The notes below the pieces were generated by a model. The model made no database searches. It had not been told where the DNA came from and saw only the letters and a list, made by a program, of their open reading frames with translations. Source: a virus. From it: a stretch of 60,201 nucleotides of DNA. Below are positions 7,523 to 14,301 of the stretch, piece after piece. The DNA is taken from positions 1 through 60,201 of IMG/VR virus record IMGVR_UViG_3300021964_000065; one strand, 5' to 3'. Positions within the stretch are counted from its first letter, which is position 1, and the number at the start of each line of letters is the position of its first letter. The translations under genes were made by a program, and so were the position numbers.

Positions 7523-8347
7523 ATGATAAATATAGATGAAGAATATAGAGGATTACTCTCTGGAGTATTTCACGCAGGTAAAAGTAAAGAAGACCGAACA
7601 GGTGTTGGTACAAGATCAGTGTTTGGTAGAACCATAAGACACGATATGCGTGCTGGTTTTCCTTTAATAACTACTAAAAAAGTAAATTTTAATCATGCAC
7701 TTACAGAAATATTATGGATACTTCAAGGCCGCACTGATTTACAATATCTTATTAACCATAGGGTTAATTATTGGACTCCCAACTATGAAGCCTCAGGAAG
7801 GACTGATGGAACTCTTGGTAAGGTTTACGGTTATCAGTGGAGAAATTTCAATGGGGTTGATCAATTGTTCAATTTATTATTGGACATCAATAAAAACCCA
7901 GATTCGAGAAGACTCATGGTTAATGCTTGGAATCCTGCTGATTTCGATGATATGGCATTGCCTCCTTGTCATTATGGTTTTCAAGTCTATATAAATGATG
8001 GTGTTATGGACCTTATGTGGCAACAAAGATCAGTTGATGTATTTTTAGGATTACCATATGATATAGCAATGTACGGTTTATTATTATTAATGTTAGCTAA
8101 AGGAAGTGGCTATGAGCCGGGACAACTGATAGGACAGCTTGGTGATTGTCATTTGTATAATAACCATTTAGAGCAAGCTAAAATACAATTAGCAAGAGAA
8201 CCAAAAGCATTACCTACGGTTGATGTTTCATTTGGTTTAAAAGTTCAAGAAGGAGCGGGAAACTTTTTATTTGTCCCTTCACATAATATGTTTAAAATAA
8301 ATAACTATGAATCACATCCAGGAATCAAAGCAGAACTTGCAGTCTGA
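7523..8347 (+). CDS. thyA: Thymidylate synthase
   Basis: A 274-residue ThyA that methylates dUMP to dTMP using methylene-tetrahydrofolate. It shows DRTGVGTRSVFG, the active-site LPPCHYGFQ with nucleophile Cys149, WQQRSVDVFLGLPYDIA (dUMP binding), QLGDCHLYNNH and a normal C-terminal PGIKAELAV. Length is close to the bacterial enzyme. It supports dTTP supply for an AT-rich genome, together with NrdAB. Its 3' end overlaps a small frame at 8307. Confidence 0.96.
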   Translation: MINIDEEYRGLLSGVFHAGKSKEDRTGVGTRSVFGRTIRHDMRAGFPLITTKKVNFNHALTEILWILQGRTDLQYLINHRVNYWTPNYEASGRTDGTLGKVYGYQWRNFNGVDQLFNLLLDINKNPDSRRLMVNAWNPADFDDMALPPCHYGFQVYINDGVMDLMWQQRSVDVFLGLPYDIAMYGLLLLMLAKGSGYEPGQLIGQLGDCHLYNNHLEQAKIQLAREPKALPTVDVSFGLKVQEGAGNFLFVPSHNMFKINNYESHPGIKAELAV

Positions 8348-8441
8348 TAGAATATGGTTTCAAAAAACCAATTACCCATCAAAATGGCTATCAGAAAGAA
8401 GTATTAAAATAATAAATGATATTTTAAAAAAAAACAAATAA
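8307..8441 (+). CDS. Small hypothetical protein overlapping thyA
   Basis: A 44-residue frame that begins inside the last 41 nt of thyA in another frame and fills the gap up to the next gene. It begins MNHIQESKQNLQSD, then WFQKTNYPSKWLSERS. It ends 1 nt before the MazG fusion gene. Filling the gap and the close spacing make it a plausible gene; function is unknown. Confidence 0.45.
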   Translation: MNHIQESKQNLQSDRIWFQKTNYPSKWLSERSIKIINDILKKNK

Positions 8442-8442
8442 T

Positions 8443-9195
8443 ATGTATTATATTTACCATATACCTAATAAAAAAATTGGTGTTACGCGTAATTTAAATA
8501 ATAGAGTTACTGTAGCACAAGGTTACAAGCCTGATGAATATGAAGTTCTAGATTCTTCTAACGATATAAATTATATATCCAACAGAGAAATAGAGCTTCA
8601 AAAATATTATGGCTATAAAATAGATAGAAAATTATATAAAAATTTATTTAAAAAAATGAAGATTAACGCTACAGAACAAACCACAACATTTCCAATAGCT
8701 AAATCAGAGCTTAAAGGTTTTTTAAAAGAAAACTTAGGTTTAAAATGGGAAACATCATTAGGCGAATTTGAATTAACAGAGCAGTCTATAAAATGGATAA
8801 AAGCTAATGCTAAAAAATCAATGTATAATGATACACGTACATACATTTATAATAAAGCTTTTTATGAAGCTTTATTGGCACAACCATCATATAACAAGGA
8901 AAACATATTTGGACTCATTAGAGAGTGGGCACAAGAACGTGGTTTATATGATAAGGGAGATTCTAAGACTCAATATATAAAACTTATAGAAGAATCAGGT
9001 GAATTAGCTCAAGCCATATTAAAAAATGATGAACCGGAAGTTATTGATGCTATAGGAGATATGGTTGTTGTATTAACTAATTTAGCTAAGTTACGGGGAT
9101 ACAATATTGAAGATTGTATTCAGTCTGCTTATGATGAAATATCTAATCGTAAAGGCAAGATGGTTAACGGTACATTTGTAAAAAATACGCTATGA
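8443..9195 (+). CDS. GIY-YIG-like / MazG-like fusion protein
   Basis: A 250-residue protein. Residues 1-72 resemble a GIY-YIG nuclease fold: YYIYHIPNKKIGVTRNLNNR, then a Glu in NREIELQKYYG. Residues about 160-250 are a MazG-type NTP pyrophosphohydrolase: KLIEESGELAQAIL supplies the EExxE metal site and DAIGDMVVVLTNLAKLRG the second acidic helix. MazG enzymes hydrolyse (d)NTPs or alarmones. The joining of the two parts is unusual. The MazG call is firm; the nuclease call is tentative. Confidence 0.75.
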   Translation: MYYIYHIPNKKIGVTRNLNNRVTVAQGYKPDEYEVLDSSNDINYISNREIELQKYYGYKIDRKLYKNLFKKMKINATEQTTTFPIAKSELKGFLKENLGLKWETSLGEFELTEQSIKWIKANAKKSMYNDTRTYIYNKAFYEALLAQPSYNKENIFGLIREWAQERGLYDKGDSKTQYIKLIEESGELAQAILKNDEPEVIDAIGDMVVVLTNLAKLRGYNIEDCIQSAYDEISNRKGKMVNGTFVKNTL

Positions 9196-9422
9196 GAGAT
9201 AAGGTAATACAAGATGTAGTTGAAAAGTTTCAACAACGCTCAGATGTGGGTTATAAAAAATACGGTGTTACTCTTCATGATGATGAACCTAACTTACATA
9301 AATGGCTTAATCATTTACAAGAAGAATTAATGGATGCGGTTAACTATATTCAGAAGCTCAAGATGGAATCTACTACGGCTTTAGAAGAGAAGCTGTTAAA
9401 AGACTTTGAAGAAGATGCTTAA
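9192..9422 (+). CDS. All-alpha NTP-pyrophosphohydrolase-like small protein
   Basis: A 76-residue protein. SDVGYKKYGVTLHDDEPNLH is followed by WLNHLQEELMDAVNYIQKL, the pattern of small phage MazG-like (all-alpha NTP-PPase) proteins where the EELMDAVNY helix supplies metal-binding acids. It overlaps the MazG fusion by 4 nt, so two related domains are encoded side by side. Activity is inferred from motif shape. Confidence 0.65.
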   Translation: MRDKVIQDVVEKFQQRSDVGYKKYGVTLHDDEPNLHKWLNHLQEELMDAVNYIQKLKMESTTALEEKLLKDFEEDA

Positions 9423-9879
9423 TAGAAATAGAAAGGGAAGAAGAAAGAAAGGTCCTGTTAGAGCTAAAAAAGTTAGCTTTGATGGGATTGACTTTGCTTC
9501 AGGTTTAGAAAAGTATATGTATACTGCCTTAAAAAAAGCAAAGATTAAAAATAAATATGAAGGTGAAACGTTTGTTTTAATTAATGGTTTTCATTTTGAA
9601 AACGAATCTTATGAAAGACAAGCTAATGGTAAAGGGGAATTAATTAATAGAGGTAGTAAAAGAATATTACCTATTAAGTATACACCTGATTTTATTGGTG
9701 AAGATTTTATAATAGAAACAAAAGGTAGAGCCAATGAATCTTTTCCTATTAGATGGAAACTGTTTAAAAAATTAGTTACTGAGCAATTTCCCCAGTATAC
9801 TTTATATAAACCACAAAATCAAGGAGAGTGCCAAAGAGTTGTAGAGCTTATATTAGAAAAACAAAAAAGCAAACGATAG
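9415..9879 (+). CDS. DUF1064-type PD-(D/E)XK endonuclease
   Basis: A 154-residue protein with a Lys/Arg-rich N-terminus, FDGIDFASGLEKYMY, then the nuclease core YTPDFIGEDFIIETKGR (D and E-x-K). This fits DUF1064 (PF06356) and Holliday-junction-resolvase-like phage nucleases that process branched DNA. I chose the ATG at 9415 over an upstream TTG; it overlaps the previous stop by 8 nt. Confidence 0.75.
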   Translation: MLNRNRKGRRKKGPVRAKKVSFDGIDFASGLEKYMYTALKKAKIKNKYEGETFVLINGFHFENESYERQANGKGELINRGSKRILPIKYTPDFIGEDFIIETKGRANESFPIRWKLFKKLVTEQFPQYTLYKPQNQGECQRVVELILEKQKSKR

Positions 9880-9896
9880 CAACACTTTAGAATAAA

Positions 9897-9934
9897 AAAA
9901 GCTTACTGTTACGTAAATTGTAGAAGCAGCTTTT
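9897..9934 (+). promoter_or_regulatory. Weak intergenic hairpin
   Basis: AAAAGCT (9897-9903) pairs with AGCTTTT (9928-9934) across a 24-nt loop, in the only sizeable gap (62 nt) in this part of the operon. There is no long U-tract after it. It may be an attenuator or mRNA processing site, or chance in AT-rich DNA. Confidence 0.25.
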
Positions 9935-9941
9935 CATTTAC

Positions 9942-10151
9942 ATGGATATTATGGGTGTAATTATAAATAATAAAAGAATGCGACAGAGTAGTAGAAATAA
10001 TCCTGAGCAAGAAAAAAAAGTAGCTCGGCTTAGATATGCTGAAAGGCAGATTGAAAAATGGATTAAGTGGTCTATCCAAAATAGAGGATATGTAAAATAC
10101 AAAGAGATAGTTGAAATACATGATAAATATAATATAAAATGCTATGGCTAA
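9942..10151 (+). CDS. Hypothetical protein
   Basis: A 69-residue basic helical protein (RNNPEQEKKVARLRYAERQI, then WIKWSIQNRGYVKYKEI). Not recognised; the charge suggests nucleic-acid contact. A second in-frame ATG lies at 9951. Its end overlaps the next gene by 8 nt. Confidence 0.55.
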   Translation: MDIMGVIINNKRMRQSSRNNPEQEKKVARLRYAERQIEKWIKWSIQNRGYVKYKEIVEIHDKYNIKCYG

Positions 10152-10278
10152 AGTAATATCAAATAATTATAAAAGTAACACAAGGGTTAAAAGACCAGGA
10201 GTACATGCTAAATCTAAATCTTCTAGTTTAAAAACAAGCAAAAATTATGTTAAACAATATAAAGGACAAGGTCGATGA
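10144..10278 (+). CDS. Small basic protein
   Basis: A 44-residue very basic protein beginning MAKVISNNYKSNTRVKRPGV with a Lys/Ser-rich centre (HAKSKSSSLKTSKNYVKQYK) and ending GQGR. It overlaps the next start by 4 nt (ATGA). The composition fits a disordered nucleic-acid-binding peptide. Short basic proteins of this style are common in phages; function is unknown. Confidence 0.5.
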   Translation: MAKVISNNYKSNTRVKRPGVHAKSKSSSLKTSKNYVKQYKGQGR

Positions 10279-10409
10279 GGAGTTGGGAGCTTAGTGTAGG
10301 ATTATACCCAGGGGTATTATTTGGAATTAGAACATACGTTGAACCAGAATATAAACAACACGTGCTATACATGCCGTTTGTAGATATTTGTTTAGAAATA
10401 GAAAATTAA
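10275..10409 (+). CDS. Small hypothetical protein
   Basis: A 44-residue protein beginning MRSWELSVGLYPGVLFGIRT, with a likely beta-strand character and an acidic end. It overlaps the previous gene (ATGA) and stops 1 nt before nrdB, so it fills the gap precisely. Not recognised. Confidence 0.55.
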   Translation: MRSWELSVGLYPGVLFGIRTYVEPEYKQHVLYMPFVDICLEIEN

Positions 10410-10410
10410 T

Positions 10411-11379
10411 ATGGGATTATTTGATAAAAGAGTAGCATATAAACCTTTTGATTACCCCGAATATTACACTGATGGGTGGTTAAAACAAGCTCAAGCTTTT
10501 TGGTTACACACTGAAATATCAATGTCGGGTGATGTAAAAGATTGGAATGAAAAGTTAACACCTGAAGAAAAAAGTTTAGTAGGTAATATATTATTAGGAT
10601 TTGCACAAACAGAATGTGCTGTATCTGATTATTGGACGCAAAAAGTAGTGGGTTGGTTTCCAAAACACGAAATACAACAAATGGCAATGATGTTTGGATC
10701 ACAAGAAACAATTCACGCTGTTGCTTATAGTTATTTAAATGAAACATTAGGTTTAGAAAATTTTGAAGCATTTCTCCAAGACGAAGCTACGATGGCTAGG
10801 TTTGATAATTTGGTTGCCTATAATGGCAATGATAATAAAGGTATTGGAACATCACTCGCCGTTTTTAGCGCATTTGCTGAGGGCGTTAGTCTTTATAGTG
10901 CTTTTGCGGTTCTTTATTCTTTTCAGTTACGAAACCTACTTAAAGGAGTTGGACAACAAATGAAATGGAGTGTAAGAGATGAATCTTTGCATTCTAAAAT
11001 GGGTTGTAGACTTTTTAGACATATGTGTGAAGAAGATGAAAGTTTATTAGAGGATTGTAGAAAAGATATTATTAGTGCAGCAACAGCAATGCTTAAAGCA
11101 GAAGAAAATTATATTGATAAAATGTTTGAAGCCGGAGACGTTGAAGGAATTAAAGCCTACGATCTTAAGCAATTTATTAGAAAAAGACTTAACGAAAAAT
11201 TACAAGAACTTGGTTACTTCGACCTCGGGCTCTACTTTGAATTTAACGAAGAGGGCGCATCAAAACTCGATTGGTTTTACCATCTTACAGGTGGTCATAC
11301 TCATACTGATTTTTTCGCTGTTAGGTCAACTGATTATTCAAAAGCAAATGAAGGTGAAGATTTTGAAGATATTTGGTAG
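10411..11379 (+). CDS. nrdB: Ribonucleotide reductase, class I small subunit
   Basis: A 322-residue ferritin-like R2 subunit holding the metal-radical cofactor for ribonucleotide reduction. Ligands read as E68 (FAQTE), E99 and H102 (QETIH), E157 (FAEGVSLY) and E191, H194 (RDESLH), with a tyrosine at 106 in the radical position. The first ligand is Glu where E. coli has Asp. The gene precedes nrdA, the reverse of the usual AB order, and its 3' end overlaps a lipoprotein gene. Confidence 0.93.
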   Translation: MGLFDKRVAYKPFDYPEYYTDGWLKQAQAFWLHTEISMSGDVKDWNEKLTPEEKSLVGNILLGFAQTECAVSDYWTQKVVGWFPKHEIQQMAMMFGSQETIHAVAYSYLNETLGLENFEAFLQDEATMARFDNLVAYNGNDNKGIGTSLAVFSAFAEGVSLYSAFAVLYSFQLRNLLKGVGQQMKWSVRDESLHSKMGCRLFRHMCEEDESLLEDCRKDIISAATAMLKAEENYIDKMFEAGDVEGIKAYDLKQFIRKRLNEKLQELGYFDLGLYFEFNEEGASKLDWFYHLTGGHTHTDFFAVRSTDYSKANEGEDFEDIW

Positions 11380-11524
11380 TTTATTTTTATTTTTGTTTTT
11401 AAGTTGTACGGCAGAAGATATTATAGAAGAAGATTGTATTAAAGTTGCAAAACACTGCATAACAAATAGAGACCAAACAATTATGTGTACTAGTTATTAT
11501 GAATGTATTATTTATAACAATTAA
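11348..11524 (+). CDS. Small lipoprotein, possible surface protein
   Basis: A 58-residue protein starting inside the nrdB end in another frame. It has a Lys-rich N-terminus, a hydrophobic segment (IFGSLFLFLFLSC) ending in a lipobox-like Cys, then TAEDIIEED. Acidic residues just after the Cys resemble the Bacteroidota lipoprotein export signal, predicting display on the outer membrane. Four further Cys could form disulfides. Phage lipoproteins such as T5 Llp block receptors; superinfection exclusion is therefore a reasonable guess. Confidence 0.7.
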   Translation: MKVKILKIFGSLFLFLFLSCTAEDIIEEDCIKVAKHCITNRDQTIMCTSYYECIIYNN

Positions 11525-11566
11525 AACCTAATAAAAATTATTAAATAAAATGAAAAAACAAAAATT

Positions 11567-13312
11567 ATGAGTTGGAATGAAAAATGGATAAAAGGAGAAG
11601 ACTATCCAACCTGGGGGGATACTGAAGTTTATAAAAAAACAATTTCAGGAGGGTATTTGTTTCAAGGTGAAACACCTAAACAAGCATATGAGCGAGTAGC
11701 TAATGCAGTTGCTAAGCGTTTATATAAGCCAGAACTGGCTGAAAAGTTTTTTCAGTATATATGGGATGGTTGGCTATGTTTAGCTTCACCAGTGCTTTCT
11801 AATACAGGTACAGATCGAGGTTTACCAATTAGTTGTTTTGGTATTGATGTTGCTGATAGTATAAATGATATTGGACAAAAGAATTTGGAAATGATGCTCT
11901 TAGCCAAGCATGGAGGCGGTGTTGGCTTAGGGGTTAATATGATAAGACCCGCTGGTGCTAAAATTACAGGTAATGGAACAAGTGATGGAGTGGTCCCGTT
12001 TTGCAAGATATACGATTCAACAATACTTGCCACTAATCAAGGATCTGTCCGCAGAGGAGCTGCGTCAGTTAATATCAATATTGATCACGCCGACTTTGAA
12101 GAATGGTTGGAGATCAGAGAACCTAAAGGAGATGTCAATAGGCAGTCCCTCAATCTACACCAGTGCGCTGTGGTCGGTGACAAGTTTATGCGAAGACTTG
12201 AACAAGGAGATACAGATGCTAGACGTAAATGGGGAAAACTATTACAAAAGCGTAAAGCAACTGGAGAGCCTTATATTCTCTTTAAGGGAAATACAAACAA
12301 GAATAACCCAAAAGCATACAAATCAAATGGGCTCAAAGTTCATATGACAAATATATGTAGTGAAATTACATTACATACAGATGAATCACATTCTTTTGTT
12401 TGTTGTTTGTCTTCTGTCAATTTAGATAAATATGATGAATGGAAAAACACAAATTTAATATATGATGCAACATGGTTTTTAGACGGAGTGCTGGAAGAAT
12501 TTATTCAGAAAGCAAAAAATATGAAAGGTTTCGAGAACTCTGTCCGCAGTGCGGAAAAAGGGCGTGCCCTTGGTCTAGGAGTATTGGGATGGCACAGTCT
12601 ACTCCAAAAGAATGGCATTGCGTTCGAAAGTTTATTAGCTCAATTTAAAACCCGTGAGATTTTTAGTAAAATTAAGATTGAGTCTGAAAGAGCATCGCGA
12701 GATCTTGCAGAAGTATATGGCGAGCCGCTGTGGTGTGTTGGTACTGGTATGCGCAACACTCATCTTCGAGCTGTGGCCCCTACTGTCTCTAACAGCAAGC
12801 TTAGTGGAAATATATCTCCTGGAATTGAGCCTTGGGCTGCTAACGTATTTACAGAACAATCTGCTAAAGGTACGTTTATTAGAAAGAATAAAGAACTTAA
12901 AAAAGTATTAAGAAAAATTGGAATTGATAATAAAGAAACTTGGGATAAAATTTTGGAAGATGGCGGATCCATTCAGGATATTAAAGAACTCGATGGATGG
13001 AATTATGATCACCAAGGAAGACTTACCGAAGAAGATGGTGAGTCTGTAAAGAATGTATTTAAAACATTTAAAGAGATTAATCAATTAGAATTAATTAATC
13101 AAGCTGGTATACGCCAAAATTATATAGATCAATCGGTAAGTTTAAATTTAGCATTTCCTTCTGTAGCAGATCCTAAATGGCTTAATAAAGTTCATTTAGA
13201 AGCATGGAAGCGTGGTATTAAAACTTTATATTATATGAGGACTGAGTCTGTACTAAGAGGTGATATTGCTGCTAAAGCTATGGATCCAGATTGTATAAGT
13301 TGTGATGGCTAA
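11567..13312 (+). CDS. nrdA: Ribonucleotide reductase, class I large subunit (short form)
   Basis: A 581-residue catalytic subunit. C90 (LPISCF) and C280 region (FVCCLSSVNL) are the redox pair candidates. TNICSEI (N262, C264, E266) is the active site, YY at 555-556 the radical relay, and CISC at 576-579 the thioredoxin-facing tail. It lacks an N-terminal ATP-cone, so dATP feedback inhibition is probably lost, and is about 180 residues shorter than E. coli NrdA. Parts of the gene (about 11985-12190 and 12535-12800) are much richer in G+C than the rest. Confidence 0.93.
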   Translation: MSWNEKWIKGEDYPTWGDTEVYKKTISGGYLFQGETPKQAYERVANAVAKRLYKPELAEKFFQYIWDGWLCLASPVLSNTGTDRGLPISCFGIDVADSINDIGQKNLEMMLLAKHGGGVGLGVNMIRPAGAKITGNGTSDGVVPFCKIYDSTILATNQGSVRRGAASVNINIDHADFEEWLEIREPKGDVNRQSLNLHQCAVVGDKFMRRLEQGDTDARRKWGKLLQKRKATGEPYILFKGNTNKNNPKAYKSNGLKVHMTNICSEITLHTDESHSFVCCLSSVNLDKYDEWKNTNLIYDATWFLDGVLEEFIQKAKNMKGFENSVRSAEKGRALGLGVLGWHSLLQKNGIAFESLLAQFKTREIFSKIKIESERASRDLAEVYGEPLWCVGTGMRNTHLRAVAPTVSNSKLSGNISPGIEPWAANVFTEQSAKGTFIRKNKELKKVLRKIGIDNKETWDKILEDGGSIQDIKELDGWNYDHQGRLTEEDGESVKNVFKTFKEINQLELINQAGIRQNYIDQSVSLNLAFPSVADPKWLNKVHLEAWKRGIKTLYYMRTESVLRGDIAAKAMDPDCISCDG

Positions 13313-13351
13313 AGGCTAAAAGTCATAACTTTTATATATATATAAATTATT

Positions 13352-13385
13352 AAGGGGAAAGCTTTTTGCAATCCCCTTTTTTTTA
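13352..13385 (+). terminator. Rho-independent terminator of early region
   Basis: AAGGGGA (13352-13358) pairs with TCCCCTT (13372-13378), followed by a T-run to 13385. It stands 40 nt after the nrdA stop, exactly where plus-strand early genes meet minus-strand late genes, and the T-run is in the plus direction. Confidence 0.85.
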
Positions 13386-13679
13386 TTTTCTTTTCTTGTT
13401 GTCGGCTTCTTTTTGAATCCATTCAAGATCTTTCATAAAATCTCTCATTTCTAATTTTATTTCTTGAAATTCTCCCTCAAGCTTTCTTTGAGCTGGCCAA
13501 GTGTACTTCTGTTCATTTTCTTTTAATTTGCTATATGCTTCTTCTACAGCATCAACACGAGCATTTAAAGTATAATAAGATCCAATTATAGAAGCAAACA
13601 TTGTTGCTATAGTTATTATTTGAATAGGGCTTATACTAAAATCCGCTACGCCGTCGCCGTTAATGTCTATTTTTGCCAT
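13383..13679 (-). CDS. Membrane-anchored coiled-coil protein, lysis region
   Basis: A 98-residue protein. DINGDGVADFS (4-14) resembles an EF-hand or dockerin calcium loop. One membrane helix (about 17-39, ISPIQIITIATMFASIIGSYY) follows, then a charged coiled coil. It is the last late gene, next to a holin-like frame and the endolysin, so an inner-membrane spanin-like or holin-associated role is plausible. The EF-hand resemblance may be coincidental. Confidence 0.6.
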   Translation of the reverse strand: MAKIDINGDGVADFSISPIQIITIATMFASIIGSYYTLNARVDAVEEAYSKLKENEQKYTWPAQRKLEGEFQEIKLEMRDFMKDLEWIQKEADNKKRK

Positions 13680-13830
13680 TTGTTTTGTTTTTTAATTTTT
13701 CGGTTATTTGTATAACAGTATATATTAATGTTGCACTCAAAACTAAAGTAGATAAAATAGGATTTAAATCACTAATCATTCCCCCACCTAAAGCGGATAA
13801 GCTTATTCCGTATATCTTCAAATCATCCAT
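13660..13830 (-). CDS. Holin-like small membrane protein
   Basis: A 56-residue frame between the endolysin and the gene above. ISLSALGGGMISDL and ILSTLVLSATLIYTVIQI are two hydrophobic stretches; the C-terminus is basic (EKLKNKTNGKNRH). Size, topology and position next to the endolysin fit a small class II-type holin. It overlaps the downstream gene by 20 nt and starts 3 nt after the endolysin stop. Confidence 0.6.
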   Translation of the reverse strand: MDDLKIYGISLSALGGGMISDLNPILSTLVLSATLIYTVIQITEKLKNKTNGKNRH

Positions 13831-13832
13831 TT

Positions 13833-14291
13833 TTAAATTATTGTATATGTTGTTTTGCCATTTATTCTTGACGCTTTTAAAATTCTATTTCTATTTTCTT
13901 CTTTAGATACATAACTCACATGGACCCAATCAGGGTTAGCATCATCCCCAAACTCCCATATAAGTTGATCAAAATTTAAATTTTCTTTAATATAATTAAA
14001 CATTTCTGCATTTGTTTTATTACCAAATGTGTCATCTACATCTATTGCTCTGCCTTGACAATGTTGCGACCTTGAACTTCCACCAATAGCTGTATTTAAT
14101 TCTTCACATCTAAACATACTATTAATCTTTATTGGACCACCTACCCACTTTCTAAGTGGTTCAAAAATATTTTCAGCAATTCCAACCATATTAGTTATTT
14201 CATAATCCCCAGGGGTATTATCAATACCTCTTCTTATTGCTGTATTAGATTTTATTGCTTCTGTATAAGATATATGATCAGATATTTTCAT
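13833..14291 (-). CDS. Endolysin, peptidase M15 family
   Basis: A 152-residue M15_3-type (PF08291) zinc peptidase that cuts peptidoglycan stem peptides. MFRCEELNTAIGG is followed by the ligands His77 (SSRSQH), Asp84 (RAIDVDD) and His124 (DWVHVSY). No signal peptide is seen, so it needs a holin; one candidate is adjacent and another lies at 51.5-52.0 kb. The start is preceded by TAATTAAATTAAATAAA. Confidence 0.9.
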   Translation of the reverse strand: MKISDHISYTEAIKSNTAIRRGIDNTPGDYEITNMVGIAENIFEPLRKWVGGPIKINSMFRCEELNTAIGGSSRSQHCQGRAIDVDDTFGNKTNAEMFNYIKENLNFDQLIWEFGDDANPDWVHVSYVSKEENRNRILKASRINGKTTYTII

Positions 14292-14301
14292 TTTATTTAA
14301 T

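Noticed and set aside
10406-10771. A 121-codon frame antisense to nrdB
   Set aside because: It lies wholly over the conserved R2 frame on the other strand, has no leader and no recognisable domain.
11075-11524. A 149-codon frame overlapping the nrdB 3' end
   Set aside because: Only its last 58 codons (from 11348) look like a protein, with signal peptide and lipobox; the upstream part is a shadow of nrdB.
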